Positions 47,501 through 52,978 of a stretch of 64,000 nucleotides of DNA are shown in pieces. Origin of the DNA: an uncultured Anaerococcus sp. (lineage in GTDB: Bacteria; Bacillota; Clostridia; Tissierellales; Peptoniphilaceae); contig NZ_CAMXYR010000001.1 in NCBI RefSeq assembly GCF_947253225.1, positions 35,809 to 99,808 on the forward strand. The letters run 5' to 3'. Positions within the stretch are counted from its first letter, which is position 1; every line of letters begins with the position of its first letter. The translations under genes and the position numbers were made by a program. The notes under the pieces are model-generated. The model made no database searches and was not told the DNA's origin. It saw only the letters and a program-made list of their open reading frames with translations.

Positions 47501-50500
47501 CATTTGCTATGGTGATTTGTCTGCCACTAGATTCTTTAGCTCCTTCTTTAAGGTCAGTTTTTCCGAGCTCTTCTCCTGTTACAGGATCTATGGCCTTAAT
47601 TGTTTGAGCTGGCATTTTTGCACCATCATCCAAGCCCCAATTTTGGTCAATTCTGAGGTCTTGGTTTTTAGATATACGAACTCCTCCCAAGGAAGATGCT
47701 GTATCCCCCTTTAGGTCTGTTATATATTCATAAGCAACTATTGATCCAACTGGTTGGGCTTGTGGTGGGTTTTCTCCAGCTTTTGGAATAGGGTTTGCAT
47801 CTTCCACCTCTCCAACCTTAATCATCTTGCCGTAGGTGGTATTTTTATGTTCTATGTTGGTATCTACAGCATAGATAGCTCTTCTACCTTGAGAAAGCTC
47901 TTGCTTTCCTGATAGTTTTCTTGATTCTAGGGGAAGCTTGCCATCATCTCCAGTTGATACTTGATCTGTTATAGTCCATTTGGCTTGGGTATTGTTTGGA
48001 AATTCTCCCAAAATAGATGTTCTGTTGTTCATACCAACTCTGTTAGGAGTTGCATTTACTACCTTATCTTTTGGGTAACCTTGTCTTGCAACAACCCTCT
48101 TTGCTCCAACTTTGCCATTTGCGATAGCGTTTAAGTCTAGCATATAGGATTCTTGGACATCTGTTACTGGTGTATAGAAGGAGTAGGTAAACTTCTTGCC
48201 ATCTTTTATGGTAGGCTTGTAGTTTACAGAATCAACAATACCAAGCTTACCCTTTATATCGTTTTGATGTTTATCTTTGTCGATGTCAACTCCATCAAGA
48301 GTGAGGTTTTGGATTTCTCCAAGACCCGAACCAGTTACTGTTGTAAAGTTGATGCTTAGGTCGATATCTTTGAGGTTGACTGTTGATAGAACAGTAGCCT
48401 TCCAGTTGAATCCTTTAAGGACTCCATTATTGACAACTGGTGTCCCGTAGGCATCCATATCTACCTTGTAGGACTTATCGTCTGCTTCTATGATTTCAGC
48501 AACATCTCCCCTACCTGGTTCAATTATAGATCCTGCTAGGTTACCGTCCTTGTCTACCTTTTGCGGAACAAGGTCCTTTGGAGGGTTGACAATTCCCATA
48601 CCACTTACCTTATTTATTACGGTAAAGGTCCCATCATCATCTAACTTTTTTATGTTTTTTGTGTTGTAATCTACAGGAATGTTGATTGGCACATTGATGT
48701 TTTCAGGGATTGTTCCTTGGATTTGATATCTTATTTTATTTTCTTTTTCGATATATGTTGGTTTAGCGATAACCCTACCATGGTAGATAATATCTTCAAG
48801 GCTAGCTGGGTTTTTTACTGTTAGCTTTTCATCTAGGTGGATATCAAAGTATTGGTAAGGTTGGATAGGGCCGCCTACATTTGATGTTTGAAAACGAGTG
48901 ATGATATTAAACTTCTTGTCATCAAGGTTTAGCTCATCAGTTACCGCAAACATATGAGGTCTGAAGTTTTCGTCAGCATCTCTGGCTATAAGATTTTTGA
49001 TGGCTTCTTCATTATCTTCCATCAACTTCGCTTGGTCAGCTCTTGATAGGTCGTATTTGTCGCCAAGCTCTGTTAAGATTTTTTGAATGTCTTCTAGGCC
49101 ATTTTTCTTATCGGCGAGAGCCTTCTTGAGGTCTTTGTCTGCCTTTTGGAGGGAAGACTTACCAAAAATTCCCTTTATGGTATCAAGGAATTTCTTGGAT
49201 GGTTTTTCCTCGATGGTGTTTTGCTTTTGTTTTTCTAGCTCATGGTTGAAGTTATCAACTAGAGCTTGGGTTTGATTTTGGTTTAGACCTTTTTGGTTGA
49301 CTGGTAGTTGGTTTTTGGGGGTTTGTTCTTTATTAGATAAGTCTTTTTCTTCCTTACTTTGCTCCAAAGGTTTAGTAGCAACTTCTTTATCATCAGCTGA
49401 ATTTTGGTCTATGACGAGCTCTTCGGAGTTTTTATCTTCTTTATCCTTTTCTTCCTTGCTAGGGGTTTGCTCCTCGTCTTTTGCGTCTGTTTTTGGTAAA
49501 GGAGCTTTTTTCTTATTTTCCTCTGCCTTATTTCGGGCAGGGTCCTCCTTGTCTTCGGCTTGTTTTTTCTCTTCCTTGACAAAGCGTGGATTTTTTACTT
49601 CTCTAGCATTTACAGAGTATTTTTCTATTTTGGTATTTTTCTTATCTAGCCTGTTGGTGTAGGTTAGTTTTAGAAGGTAACCTTGAGGTAGGTCAAGTTT
49701 GGTTTCTTCTTGGTAAGGGATTTGAGTTGAAAATTCTTTTTGAAGGGCGAAGCCTTTTTCTCCTGCCTTATAATATTCAAGAGTGATTTCTCCATTATTA
49801 GGGTCTTGGTTCTTGTCAATGGCAAGCTTGTAGGTTACTTCATTTTTATTTTCTTCCTTACTTTTCTCATCGCCCTTGTCTTTGGAGATTAGGTAGTCGG
49901 TGTAGGTTAGTGTATCATCCTTGTCCTCATCGTCGTTTTTGGTGTAGGCAATATTACTTTGCGAATCTTCACCTTCCTTGCTTTGACTTAGGATAAGATT
50001 TTTGACTTCTGGGTCATTCTCATCTTCTTCTTCGATAAACTTGTAGGATATTCTCCTAAGGTCGAGGTTGGTAGAGCCTTGGTCGAGTGATAGGTCGAAT
50101 GAGTAAACTTTCTTGGTATCTATCTTCTCCTTATCAATAATTGCCTCGATAGTGTATTCTAGGTCGCCTTTTTGCTTAGCTTTGATTGCTAGGCTCTTAA
50201 GGTCTGAGTTTTCCCCTGCATCTTCCACTTCATAAGCTATATCCTCTCCTGTTTGGAGATTTTTCACTTCTTTTAGGTGTAGGTCTTTTATGGCCTGGTT
50301 GTGATTTATAGCTATACTTAAAATGTCAGCAGGATTTTTGCCAGAAACTTTTATCTTTGCAAGTATCCTATCTCCCTTTTCGTTAAGGTCTGCCTCGCAA
50401 TCGAGCTTGTGAATGGACTCGTCCCCTTCACCCTTATCTTTTTCCTTAACTTCTTTTTGTCTAATCATTGTAGGCATTTGTTCATCTCTATCATTTAGTC

Positions 50501-50591
50501 CTAGAGCATAAACATTGGTTGGTACAGCCATTGTTATTGCTAAGCTTAGTGAGATGAATTTTACTACAAAGTCTTTCAACTTCCTCTTCAT
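35547..50591 (-). CDS. Giant multidomain adhesin 2 (SpaA repeats, G5, InlB-B; LPLTA anchor)
   Basis: A secreted protein of 5,014 residues. In order: signal peptide (about 1-31, ending NVYALG); an N-terminal region paralogous to giant 1 (about 32-290); a charged Lys/Glu/Pro-rich linker (about 300-480) with a helical segment to about 540; a beta domain opening YFDIHL (about 580-760); SpaA modules; three copies of a novel-looking module (about 2110-2885); a G5 domain (about 2896-2968); four InlB-B-like repeats (about 2975-3314); a Gly/Pro linker; more SpaA modules; a DEv-IgG-like domain (about 4100-4200); and a tail with LPLTA at 4976, a membrane helix and a basic end. I count 11 SpaA E-boxes such as YTLIETKAPLGY. 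The sorting signal ends in Ala, not Gly. It has almost no cysteine and no thioester domain. The start chosen is the second of two adjacent ATG codons, 5 bases from AGGGG. Confidence 0.9.
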   Translation of the reverse strand: MKRKLKDFVVKFISLSLAITMAVPTNVYALGLNDRDEQMPTMIRQKEVKEKDKGEGDESIHKLDCEADLNEKGDRILAKIKVSGKNPADILSIAINHNQAIKDLHLKEVKNLQTGEDIAYEVEDAGENSDLKSLAIKAKQKGDLEYTIEAIIDKEKIDTKKVYSFDLSLDQGSTNLDLRRISYKFIEEEDENDPEVKNLILSQSKEGEDSQSNIAYTKNDDEDKDDTLTYTDYLISKDKGDEKSKEENKNEVTYKLAIDKNQDPNNGEITLEYYKAGEKGFALQKEFSTQIPYQEETKLDLPQGYLLKLTYTNRLDKKNTKIEKYSVNAREVKNPRFVKEEKKQAEDKEDPARNKAEENKKKAPLPKTDAKDEEQTPSKEEKDKEDKNSEELVIDQNSADDKEVATKPLEQSKEEKDLSNKEQTPKNQLPVNQKGLNQNQTQALVDNFNHELEKQKQNTIEEKPSKKFLDTIKGIFGKSSLQKADKDLKKALADKKNGLEDIQKILTELGDKYDLSRADQAKLMEDNEEAIKNLIARDADENFRPHMFAVTDELNLDDKKFNIITRFQTSNVGGPIQPYQYFDIHLDEKLTVKNPASLEDIIYHGRVIAKPTYIEKENKIRYQIQGTIPENINVPINIPVDYNTKNIKKLDDDGTFTVINKVSGMGIVNPPKDLVPQKVDKDGNLAGSIIEPGRGDVAEIIEADDKSYKVDMDAYGTPVVNNGVLKGFNWKATVLSTVNLKDIDLSINFTTVTGSGLGEIQNLTLDGVDIDKDKHQNDIKGKLGIVDSVNYKPTIKDGKKFTYSFYTPVTDVQESYMLDLNAIANGKVGAKRVVARQGYPKDKVVNATPNRVGMNNRTSILGEFPNNTQAKWTITDQVSTGDDGKLPLESRKLSGKQELSQGRRAIYAVDTNIEHKNTTYGKMIKVGEVEDANPIPKAGENPPQAQPVGSIVAYEYITDLKGDTASSLGGVRISKNQDLRIDQNWGLDDGAKMPAQTIKAIDPVTGEELGKTDLKEGAKESSGRQITIANVKVWNIDSKGKATRILPKIDQGLPKEKQEENGKTYQYLENYNYYQKDLNQYYIHNIGVEKVVKKYGNFTLVKINKETKEPIEGARFRLTRGPEVYTNVEGKAEFSNIEPGSYTLIETKAPLGYRLAEDTTITVDKEGRVRSSGPNSSQKGDETATQYFNYPRYPLFMNIMAYSKKENDGKVTAYLYLKPDDGGGTNQNTRLNIRGFQNDLTVDVFDVSPSKRQGLRKAMEIQSEEDVEKNKEGSVLNKKNSWASITGYANVYESYTGETGYQIKIPHERFGDNWGFLVKVNGTPTRDDKKVSYDWLVDNNDPGNNARIQKTIAPLDPSVIKETQVIVTNEKFKTKPVQVIKVDSQKRPLGGASFVLKDAEGNPLKTVTSNDKEGEDKGKADFGEMPPGNYVIEELSSPTGYVDSQLVFDVTVDEKSQVFYAPRFKNNQGKAIHGKDYWIEDEIVKDEEALATVIKAKQSMTLDENKSGGLGEKKGVWEAYRYESYTYKADITLENVTPNKRFEIQFDKNLDFTQYVNKIPDIVVDGKVVAKQYFNYETNLLTYVFNDEASGRVDFSLSIVGVIPSKFYAQNSGIYHFTNVVAPGEQIASGNQTDEITVNAFYEDYDSPKDGNAPTQAYYFRDVYQGDDGNWYVKALAYYNPTSTAKGERQKPRSLFFNWMSTNWTPSRINDWSGNGNEPAFALEDVKIYYVQPTGPNKFQINNRKNMPLSMGIIPENDPITYQRVYSQKIDPKAYISNRQGNIGLTYNPNQITRTGRLDSYYPLVIDMPKISDANEGYVIEQTFKVTDLHKFRNMFRAFYMANSKDKNVALQSAFASKVNANDSAASQIKKEIPKFYKQKIMMVNEPYIPTSFKIRKYSQADKNKTLQGAVFSLERKDGHTVARTTDSKGELTFDNLLPGTYTLKETKAPDNYNLSDKIWQVNVSKDGYVTISEIGFNSDGTSIVGKDLILDVANKPKGQDFVVYKKGEDGKPLAGATFIIKKKDSEDIYAIGKSDGNGVVKFKENLKDDNFKKLENGVYILEEQEAPTGYKKLDKKWVLVVGDKGVEVHDYIQGPNEQTSETVNKSLLVEKGTKWVNVLKRPLGKFNGLQDVRWKGYVDDSSIPYKMGTRIIGINRDKKYVIQRFVINPEARSMGPSKVQIHRQPLSETNIEWYKGDEAYKIFELDKAVTSNVEDIRLEHYVAKELRDIKPQLVSKPGEIPKRMEFNIPKTDKPIIIDVKVPYENESGGVGLGMDYWENVGTANEKVYWKPDYYEEVSDIVEGDEVSSNTQAGNIIGAYVSEGSLDLTNKRNKHEFEFKKIREKELDGLSGATFKLTGTKPSTDPKWGKSDADGKVKFKDLLPGTYHLEEEGAPQGYEAANTTWTVTIKEDGKVYIKDDLPTPTVPNKDPESKWQKVKVGQGEATNQSVASRDEYKQIADQKIKTNIVEVNFATNRMRQVYLLNRKSERLENPTLEIHSQPEGRDITSKNTKVISIHYVNSSSEPDKLVDVSQTVPYKTEVIHKNNHDRLKISTKAEGEKPIAVTIETDIPKEGIIGTGMDYTNLTNGYWAAESYANRDKFALDPIPDSKVDKTSKLIIDGKDRSADAQSMLRMASEENPSLLAKENGILARNFSFRSLLNQDLDLSQPLAKLDLRSNDLRSFRSLGAKRAIAPRSMNVSTRAARSADVWEKVYPDKSTGRAGVAHSANFMETRVTEINKGKDKGRFRQQFLFKTKNIGFSNYIEIHRQPEKGNEFRLQNGPRVTISTIKFYAVDQGSTLDNISGMREINVKAEQFIPSGKPMRVKATLPANTTVLVEIEAPYANDRTIGLGADHQYDTKPGLYQQKDYREWAADSYSEEAKVNDKVQEPTITYQNRTEETKIPFTKQTVYSDQYPEGTSQVTQKGVDGKEVKTYKQKFVNAQFVSEELIDTQRTEPIPEITTVGTKKTQQQTFKVNTIPVDHGSVTAQLEARVDEEVKVNIKPDDGYVIDKIEVLNNKNGAFIRYVDLLTKSFTMPAQDVALKAYFKEKPQAKKFTIKTSVSEGKGTLTVDPTSQEEGKPVTITVKPDPDYEIGQVTANGKNIVPLLDSNGQYTFNMEAKPVNVIATFNKKEVVPKESYYVGVDNNNNGKKVVVYTRTESGKSEAGKLVEFTVTPDDDYEITSVYVRKSDGSGQNVEPLNKNGDRYSFTMPNQAVTIYANVQYVQPPQGTYLVGINPKITGGSVKTEPRRPYPNDKVRIIATPNQGNTLESQSLSVTKQWGGSVDVQYDDQGPYFIMPNENVTVNAKFVKGQGPGPNPGGGDSPGGGSDVQPDSQELGYLIYDPATKTRKDAKITNKKAGLELSLFKKDTVDRPLEGGEFKLIKTDETYKTEDKSFTPVTAVSDNLGKITFRNDKDQLVKLQTGYYVLEELRPPLGYKKASSKWKIEVRDDEGRMHATYFGPTKTPSQYLESKESKLHDDTLDSNLAIRTASKITHIDPDSKTFVQKIIVDLRGYTGSDKVNVQIMPKHKRDEKDRPKVAPDTIKEGLKTAYRTTYKISDPAKNLDVDYILGYYDLSKDGVSMVNTARWRPYDWGFDEDQLNLDKGGVYFIDIEGYYDESLITGIAVNEKDVDGKKVAPHKHPDLTKDDLAKLEMDVKFYQGAREFQQAIYDESKPDKIRWESFPKASYQAGASELAKKYGDAWSGQQYNKKYQNWVGRDGGRIRPDIEKATPAKTLSTSANISSLYTTDKEEDKLEIPKDGLEIVNDEESYNITFSKHGRDGDKEKDPAWASNGKLVTENRLEGAIFKLQQLVQNSYVDLPGSYVSSAFNGFFGFRGLKPGRYRLMEVQAPKGYRPIKDAILYMTVDYEKPNTNVQTGEITKGRGVITLEYDKGNGIIEYNPEKSATVNEGKLIDYVTSATAKNMGKIINEKPGKGKITITKKDDENKLLSGAKFKLTRLSRIEDPKEGEIKPSQNQPGKDKVDAQYVGEVDKNGKLVFDQLPIGQYKLEEIEPAPGHTKTGQTWDFVVGGKGLDPYTVPEGVKGNDVSSLMSLSSKLSINRPGADEEDPSLNIYPNRGDSLSFQNTFKVKDNAEIKPGDFFKVKLTDGLNLHGIYKADMIKNLDIFADGVGTIAKGSYDSENGEITYTFTDYAKTYTLRDLTTNITAYIDPYKVTNNQNLSVAMSLENQNKTSTNVNVSYDLGTEKVEDKAKNNLNLSSRLVSYDPRTGEFEQYIYINRLRQGANGARLTYYPDTKVDNLRIDLYRVKENQLDNLDNILPPSYGINPQGLTYVTGQNATNNDGSSYIVFPDGYPNKNTVYLARVTGRVSEDKSTYNPRVRMQRFYNGNIYMWAERENHVYSFVNTNTGTADVEVTAINPKNRISFKKVDPTGYPLAKAEFKLVKFDGSTWKDVKNSEKTSDEKGLVSYDTLEQGTYGLVETKAPEGFTKLEGPIEIFEVSKDGKIVRLVDKPSNKQSSQTRTMLRSLADGMDNSERLVDSKTKIAEPLGKAPIEIVDPREVKFKKVNKEDKGLSGAVFEVYYKNSIKDTYKAYRVIKDGKETKDTLTIKSSDDGAMSLSLDKPGYYALKEIKAPEGYDLPKLDFVKEFRIVDGKVQVKDGNKITTGEVTGDKGLIKAEVYEINNKARTFKERLIINPDHGEFSFDGPDTQLRFLEDNWKVINDRKVRVAVLDEGENLDNLKEKSYREVTGKEVKTYIESKEYTLVKYKLQDLYGAGNYTGPERGKSKVTTKKTLVVEIEGQLKEGQTSADLQTQIHFDFTTLDEITYKLDTIGKPNYVDLENEDSTKPEDGNSQVKKKPIRIVNEKTGIYFKKVAEKDKTKPLSGASFTIEKLVDNKYQPINKEGEITSSPDSPNSQAWIETSDKDGLIRFEKLANGKYLVKEIKPPIGYEIGDEPRVLEFEIKEGKVYRIKDYRINKSYSPDSSDKTLAEKNEYENSKDKPHEVTNKLAKLPLTAGPGVWIGFAILGALIMSLASIYLAKKQKEDAKKA
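36190..36700 (-). repeat. Recurrent beta-rich module in giant 2, C-terminal copy
   Basis: About residues 4632-4800: opening EVYEINNKARTFKERLII, closing LVVEIEGQLKEGQTSADL. It corresponds in position, just before the last SpaA module, to the copy at 12840-13350 in giant 1. Confidence 0.5.
37480..37930 (-). repeat. Recurrent beta-rich module in giant 2, after the DEv-IgG domain
   Basis: About residues 4222-4370: opening LVSYDPRTGEFEQYIYI, closing YLARVTGRVSEDKSTY. It directly follows the DEv-IgG domain, as does the copy at 14090-14720 in giant 1. Confidence 0.5.
37980..38300 (-). other. MSCRAMM-like DEv-IgG domain inside giant 2
   Basis: About residues 4098-4203 hold GDFFKVKLTDGLNLHG, then EITYTFTDYAKTY and NITAYIDPYKV. 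TYTFTDY plus AYIDP is the classic pattern of staphylococcal Sdr/Clf N3 domains. The location near the wall end is the same as in giant 1. Confidence 0.7.
39690..40130 (-). repeat. Recurrent beta-rich module in giant 2, middle copy
   Basis: About residues 3488-3633: opening KITHIDPDSKTFVQKIIV and closing strand VYFIDIEGYYDESLITG. It sits between SpaA modules, after the InlB-B-like repeats and the Gly/Pro linker. Confidence 0.5.
40652..41670 (-). repeat. Four InlB-B-like repeats in giant 2
   Basis: Four units of about 80-85 residues (about 2975-3314). Each has a V-x-I-x-P-D/N-x-G/D-Y/N core and closes with a F-x-M-P/E-x-x-x-V-x-x-x-A-x-F-like strand; the last is followed by a Gly/Pro linker. 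The same repeat type occurs twice in giant 1. Confidence 0.75.
41690..41905 (-). other. G5 domain of giant 2
   Basis: About residues 2896-2968: opening KIPFTKQTVYSDQYPEG, middle VTQKGVDGKEVKTYK, ending ITTVGTKK. This is the G5 signature, a beta-ribbon domain found in wall-associated proteins such as Aap/SasG and IgA1 proteases, where it supports adhesion or binds zinc and N-acetylglucosamine. Confidence 0.75.
41945..44265 (-). repeat. Three tandem copies of an unassigned module in giant 2
   Basis: Copies lie at about 43640-44265, 42780-43310 and 41945-42480 (residues about 2110-2318, 2428-2605 and 2704-2883). They share a Trp-Lys/Glu-rich opening, a strand like RIIGINRDKKYVIQRFVI, a signature IHRQP/IHSQP/IHRQP, then a PY-x-N or similar step with GLGMDY/GTGMDY/GLGADH, and an end near WAAESY or WAADSY. 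A SpaA module separates copies one and two; an Arg/Ser-rich linker separates copies two and three. Confidence 0.65.
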
Positions 50592-50768
50592 CATAACCCC
50601 TTTCAAGTATGTATCTTAATTGTCTAATTTATTTCATTTATTAACTTATTAGTCAGCTAATCTAAATTTATGCGGACTTATAACTATAATTCTTTACATA
50701 CTAATTTTATAATAATCGGCATAAAAAATCAACCGTTTTATTTAATATTTTGCTTATCAAATTTTAAT

Positions 50769-50792
50769 AAAAAAAGAAGGATTACTCCTTCT
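50769..50792 (-). terminator. Terminator after the retropepsin-like gene
   Basis: AGAAGGA/TCCTTCT stem with a 4-base loop and seven T residues on the minus strand. The further gap down to the giant 2 start (50592-50768) is AT-rich and must hold the giant 2 promoter; TTGATT and TATAAA near 50715-50745 are a weak candidate with only 15 bases between. Confidence 0.8.
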
Positions 50793-50828
50793 CAATTTAT
50801 TATTTAATTTCCTTCCTTATATATAGGT

Positions 50829-51605
50829 CTAATTTCTTGCCCTAAAATATCCAAGAGGATTATACATGGCCCAAGTTGTATTTCTTAGGAGGTCTGCTCC
50901 AAAGACTATTTGGATTTCTTTATCGTTTAGGTCCTTTTCTACTTGGGTTGTTGGGATGTTTACGATATTATCATCAATTGTGAAGGCAAACTTGCTTTCA
51001 TAGATGACTTCGTCATGGTCAATTCCTAGCATGGATATGGTTTTGTCGACCTCATCATCTGCTGGTTTTAGGTCTTTTGCAAGGTTTTCTGAAATTATGG
51101 TTAGGGGACGGGATGTGTCTATGGCTGCCTTGTAAGTCTTTTTATTAAAGATTAGCTTAAAGACAGGGGTATTTTCCTTGCCCTTTCTCTTATTTTCTTT
51201 GAAGTCAGATATTTGGACTTCAAATTGGTTCTTTCTCAAATCTCCCCTAAAGACAAATTGGCTAATTATATTCCAACCGAGGATTACTTGAGCAGGGAAG
51301 GGGTTGCCGAAGGTATCATTGGCAAGTTTTACAACTTGGTCCTTACAAACTACCACTGGAACACCTTCAAGCTTCAAATCTCCAAGGGCCATACTTGAAA
51401 GTTTCGCCCTCCTAAAACCCTTTTCGCTATCAATTGGCTCTTGGTCGATATAGGTTAGGTCCAATTCATCGGCTAGACTTTGGGGGATCAGAGTGTTACC
51501 CCTTGTGTCAAACATGGCTGTTACTGGCTTATTGCCAACTAAGATTCCTATAAATATATAATTCAAATATTTTTGGTCTGAAATTGGTATTGGTGAAAAA
51601 TCCAT
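50829..51605 (-). CDS. Two-lobed retropepsin-like (aspartic protease fold) protein
   Basis: A 258-residue protein without signal peptide. Each half looks like one clan-AA aspartic protease lobe. Lobe 1 has the catalytic-type motif FDTRG (Asp33) and the later hydrophobic ILGWNII (108-114); lobe 2 has IDTSR (Asp163) and VFGADLL (234-240). In the family the motifs are hydrophobic-D-T/S-G and hydrophobic-L-G-x-D/N. Arg35 in place of the usual Gly, and Arg166 after DTS, are odd, so activity is uncertain. It lies upstream of giant 2 on the same strand but has its own terminator. The product is probably cytoplasmic; its substrate is unknown. Confidence 0.6.
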   Translation of the reverse strand: MDFSPIPISDQKYLNYIFIGILVGNKPVTAMFDTRGNTLIPQSLADELDLTYIDQEPIDSEKGFRRAKLSSMALGDLKLEGVPVVVCKDQVVKLANDTFGNPFPAQVILGWNIISQFVFRGDLRKNQFEVQISDFKENKRKGKENTPVFKLIFNKKTYKAAIDTSRPLTIISENLAKDLKPADDEVDKTISMLGIDHDEVIYESKFAFTIDDNIVNIPTTQVEKDLNDKEIQIVFGADLLRNTTWAMYNPLGYFRARN

Positions 51606-51659
51606 ATGCTCTCCTTTACTTTCTTAATATTATATCACAAAAGGAATTTTTAGAATAAA

Positions 51660-52847
51660 TTATCTAGGATAATCCTTTTTTAGGAGGCTCTTGTAGGTCT
51701 TGTCTGTAAGGATTGCTCCCAAGGGAGCCGTGTAGATTATGGATATCACAGAGATGGCTAGGATAAGCCCACCTGAATCTATTCCCATAGCAAGAGCGAC
51801 AGGGCCAATGGCTGCTTGGACTGTTGCCTTGGGTAGGTAGGCGATTCCTGCAAAGATTTTTTCTTTGACCTTGAGCTTTGATGGGATTAAAGCAGTTGCA
51901 ACGCCAAACATCCTCACAAGTAAACCTCCAGTAATTAGGATAAGGGCTGGGAAAAATTCCTTGCCTATGATTGACAGATCGACAGTGATTCCGACAAGAA
52001 CAAAGAGGAAAATCTCAAAGACTTGCCAAAGACCTGCATAAATTTCTAGGAGATTTGAGGTGGCTTGTGGGTTCAGTTTTTTGATAGTCATTGCCATGGC
52101 AATAATGCTCACAAGGCCTGAAAAGGCTAGGTGGCCCTTGAGGTAGCTTTCAAGACCTAGGGTCAATAGGGAGAGACCCATAAGGACAATGGCTTGGTAG
52201 ACCTTGGCCAATTTTATTTTCGAGTAGAAAATATCGAGAAGATAGCCCATGATTAATCCAAACCCAAGACCTGTCGTTATGGATATGGGGATATTTACAA
52301 AACTTCCGAGGGAAACTTCTCCCGAAAGCTTGAGATTTACAAAGACTGTAAACATTACGATTGTATACACATCGTCAATGGATGAGCCTGCAAGTATTAT
52401 TTCTGGGATGTTTTTGTCCTTACCATAGCCTTCTTCAATTAGCCTTAGCATCCTAGGCACAACTATGGCTGGAGACACTGCCCCAAGAACTGCTCCAAGA
52501 ATGGCTGCATCTTTCCAGTCAAGGCCAAAAATTCTCGTTCCCAGAAAAATCACGCCTAGAATTTCAAAACTTGCTGGAAGAAAGGTCATAAGGATGGCAG
52601 AAGGCCCCACCTTTCTTAGGTTTTCAAAAGATAGGGAAAGGCCCGCCCTAGTTAGGATTACAACTAAGGCAATTTGCCTTAAATCTTTGGATAGACTTGT
52701 GAGATTTCCTCTTACAAGACCTGTGAGATTGGGACTTATTAAGATTCCTACTAGGAGCATGCCTATAATTGGTGCAAGTTTGATTTTATCGAAAATTTTC
52801 GCTCCGATAAGACCTCCTAGTAGGATTATTCCGACATTAGTTAACAT
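51660..52847 (-). CDS. Cation/proton antiporter (CPA family) under fluoride-riboswitch control
   Basis: A 395-residue membrane protein of the monovalent cation:proton antiporter type (Na+/H+ exchanger domain), with about 12-13 hydrophobic segments. Family features include the opening GGLIGAKIFDKIKLAPIIG and the crossing-helix region GAVSPAIVVPRML with downstream GSSIDDVYTIV, whose paired Asp residues are the usual ion site. The C-terminal RCK domain of Kef proteins is missing. AAGGAGGG lies 3-4 bases before the ATG. Because a fluoride riboswitch and its terminator lie directly upstream, I infer a role in fluoride tolerance or in ion balance under fluoride stress, perhaps as an exporter. Confidence 0.87.
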   Translation of the reverse strand: MLTNVGIILLGGLIGAKIFDKIKLAPIIGMLLVGILISPNLTGLVRGNLTSLSKDLRQIALVVILTRAGLSLSFENLRKVGPSAILMTFLPASFEILGVIFLGTRIFGLDWKDAAILGAVLGAVSPAIVVPRMLRLIEEGYGKDKNIPEIILAGSSIDDVYTIVMFTVFVNLKLSGEVSLGSFVNIPISITTGLGFGLIMGYLLDIFYSKIKLAKVYQAIVLMGLSLLTLGLESYLKGHLAFSGLVSIIAMAMTIKKLNPQATSNLLEIYAGLWQVFEIFLFVLVGITVDLSIIGKEFFPALILITGGLLVRMFGVATALIPSKLKVKEKIFAGIAYLPKATVQAAIGPVALAMGIDSGGLILAISVISIIYTAPLGAILTDKTYKSLLKKDYPR

Positions 52848-52861
52848 AAACCCTCCTTAAC

Positions 52862-52944
52862 AAAAAAAGCCAACGACCCCTGCATTTTGCAGAAGTCATC
52901 AGCTTATAGCGGTTTAAATAATTTAGGAAGAACTTCATTTCCTT
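52862..52944 (-). ncRNA. Fluoride riboswitch (crcB motif) with terminator platform
   Basis: Read on the minus strand, the aptamer runs from about 52942: GGAAATGAAGTTCTTCC, then AAACCGC, then the most conserved part GCTGATGACTTCTGC, which closely matches the fluoride consensus GCTGATGRCYTCTRC. The 3' part of the aptamer also forms the left arm of a strong terminator (AGC..GAC..CTGCA with TGCAG..GTC..GCT, 52868-52903) followed by seven T residues. Ligand binding should keep the terminator from forming and switch on the antiporter, whose ribosome site starts four bases later. Confidence 0.88.
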
Positions 52945-52950
52945 GTTATA

Positions 52951-52978
52951 ATTATACAGGCTTTTTTCTACGATTCAA
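52951..52978 (-). promoter_or_regulatory. Promoter of the fluoride riboswitch-antiporter unit
   Basis: Minus strand: TTGAAT (52973-52978, inside the last codons of rnhA) and TATAAT (52951-52956) with a 16-base spacer. The predicted start at about 52944 coincides with the 5' end of the riboswitch. Confidence 0.7.
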
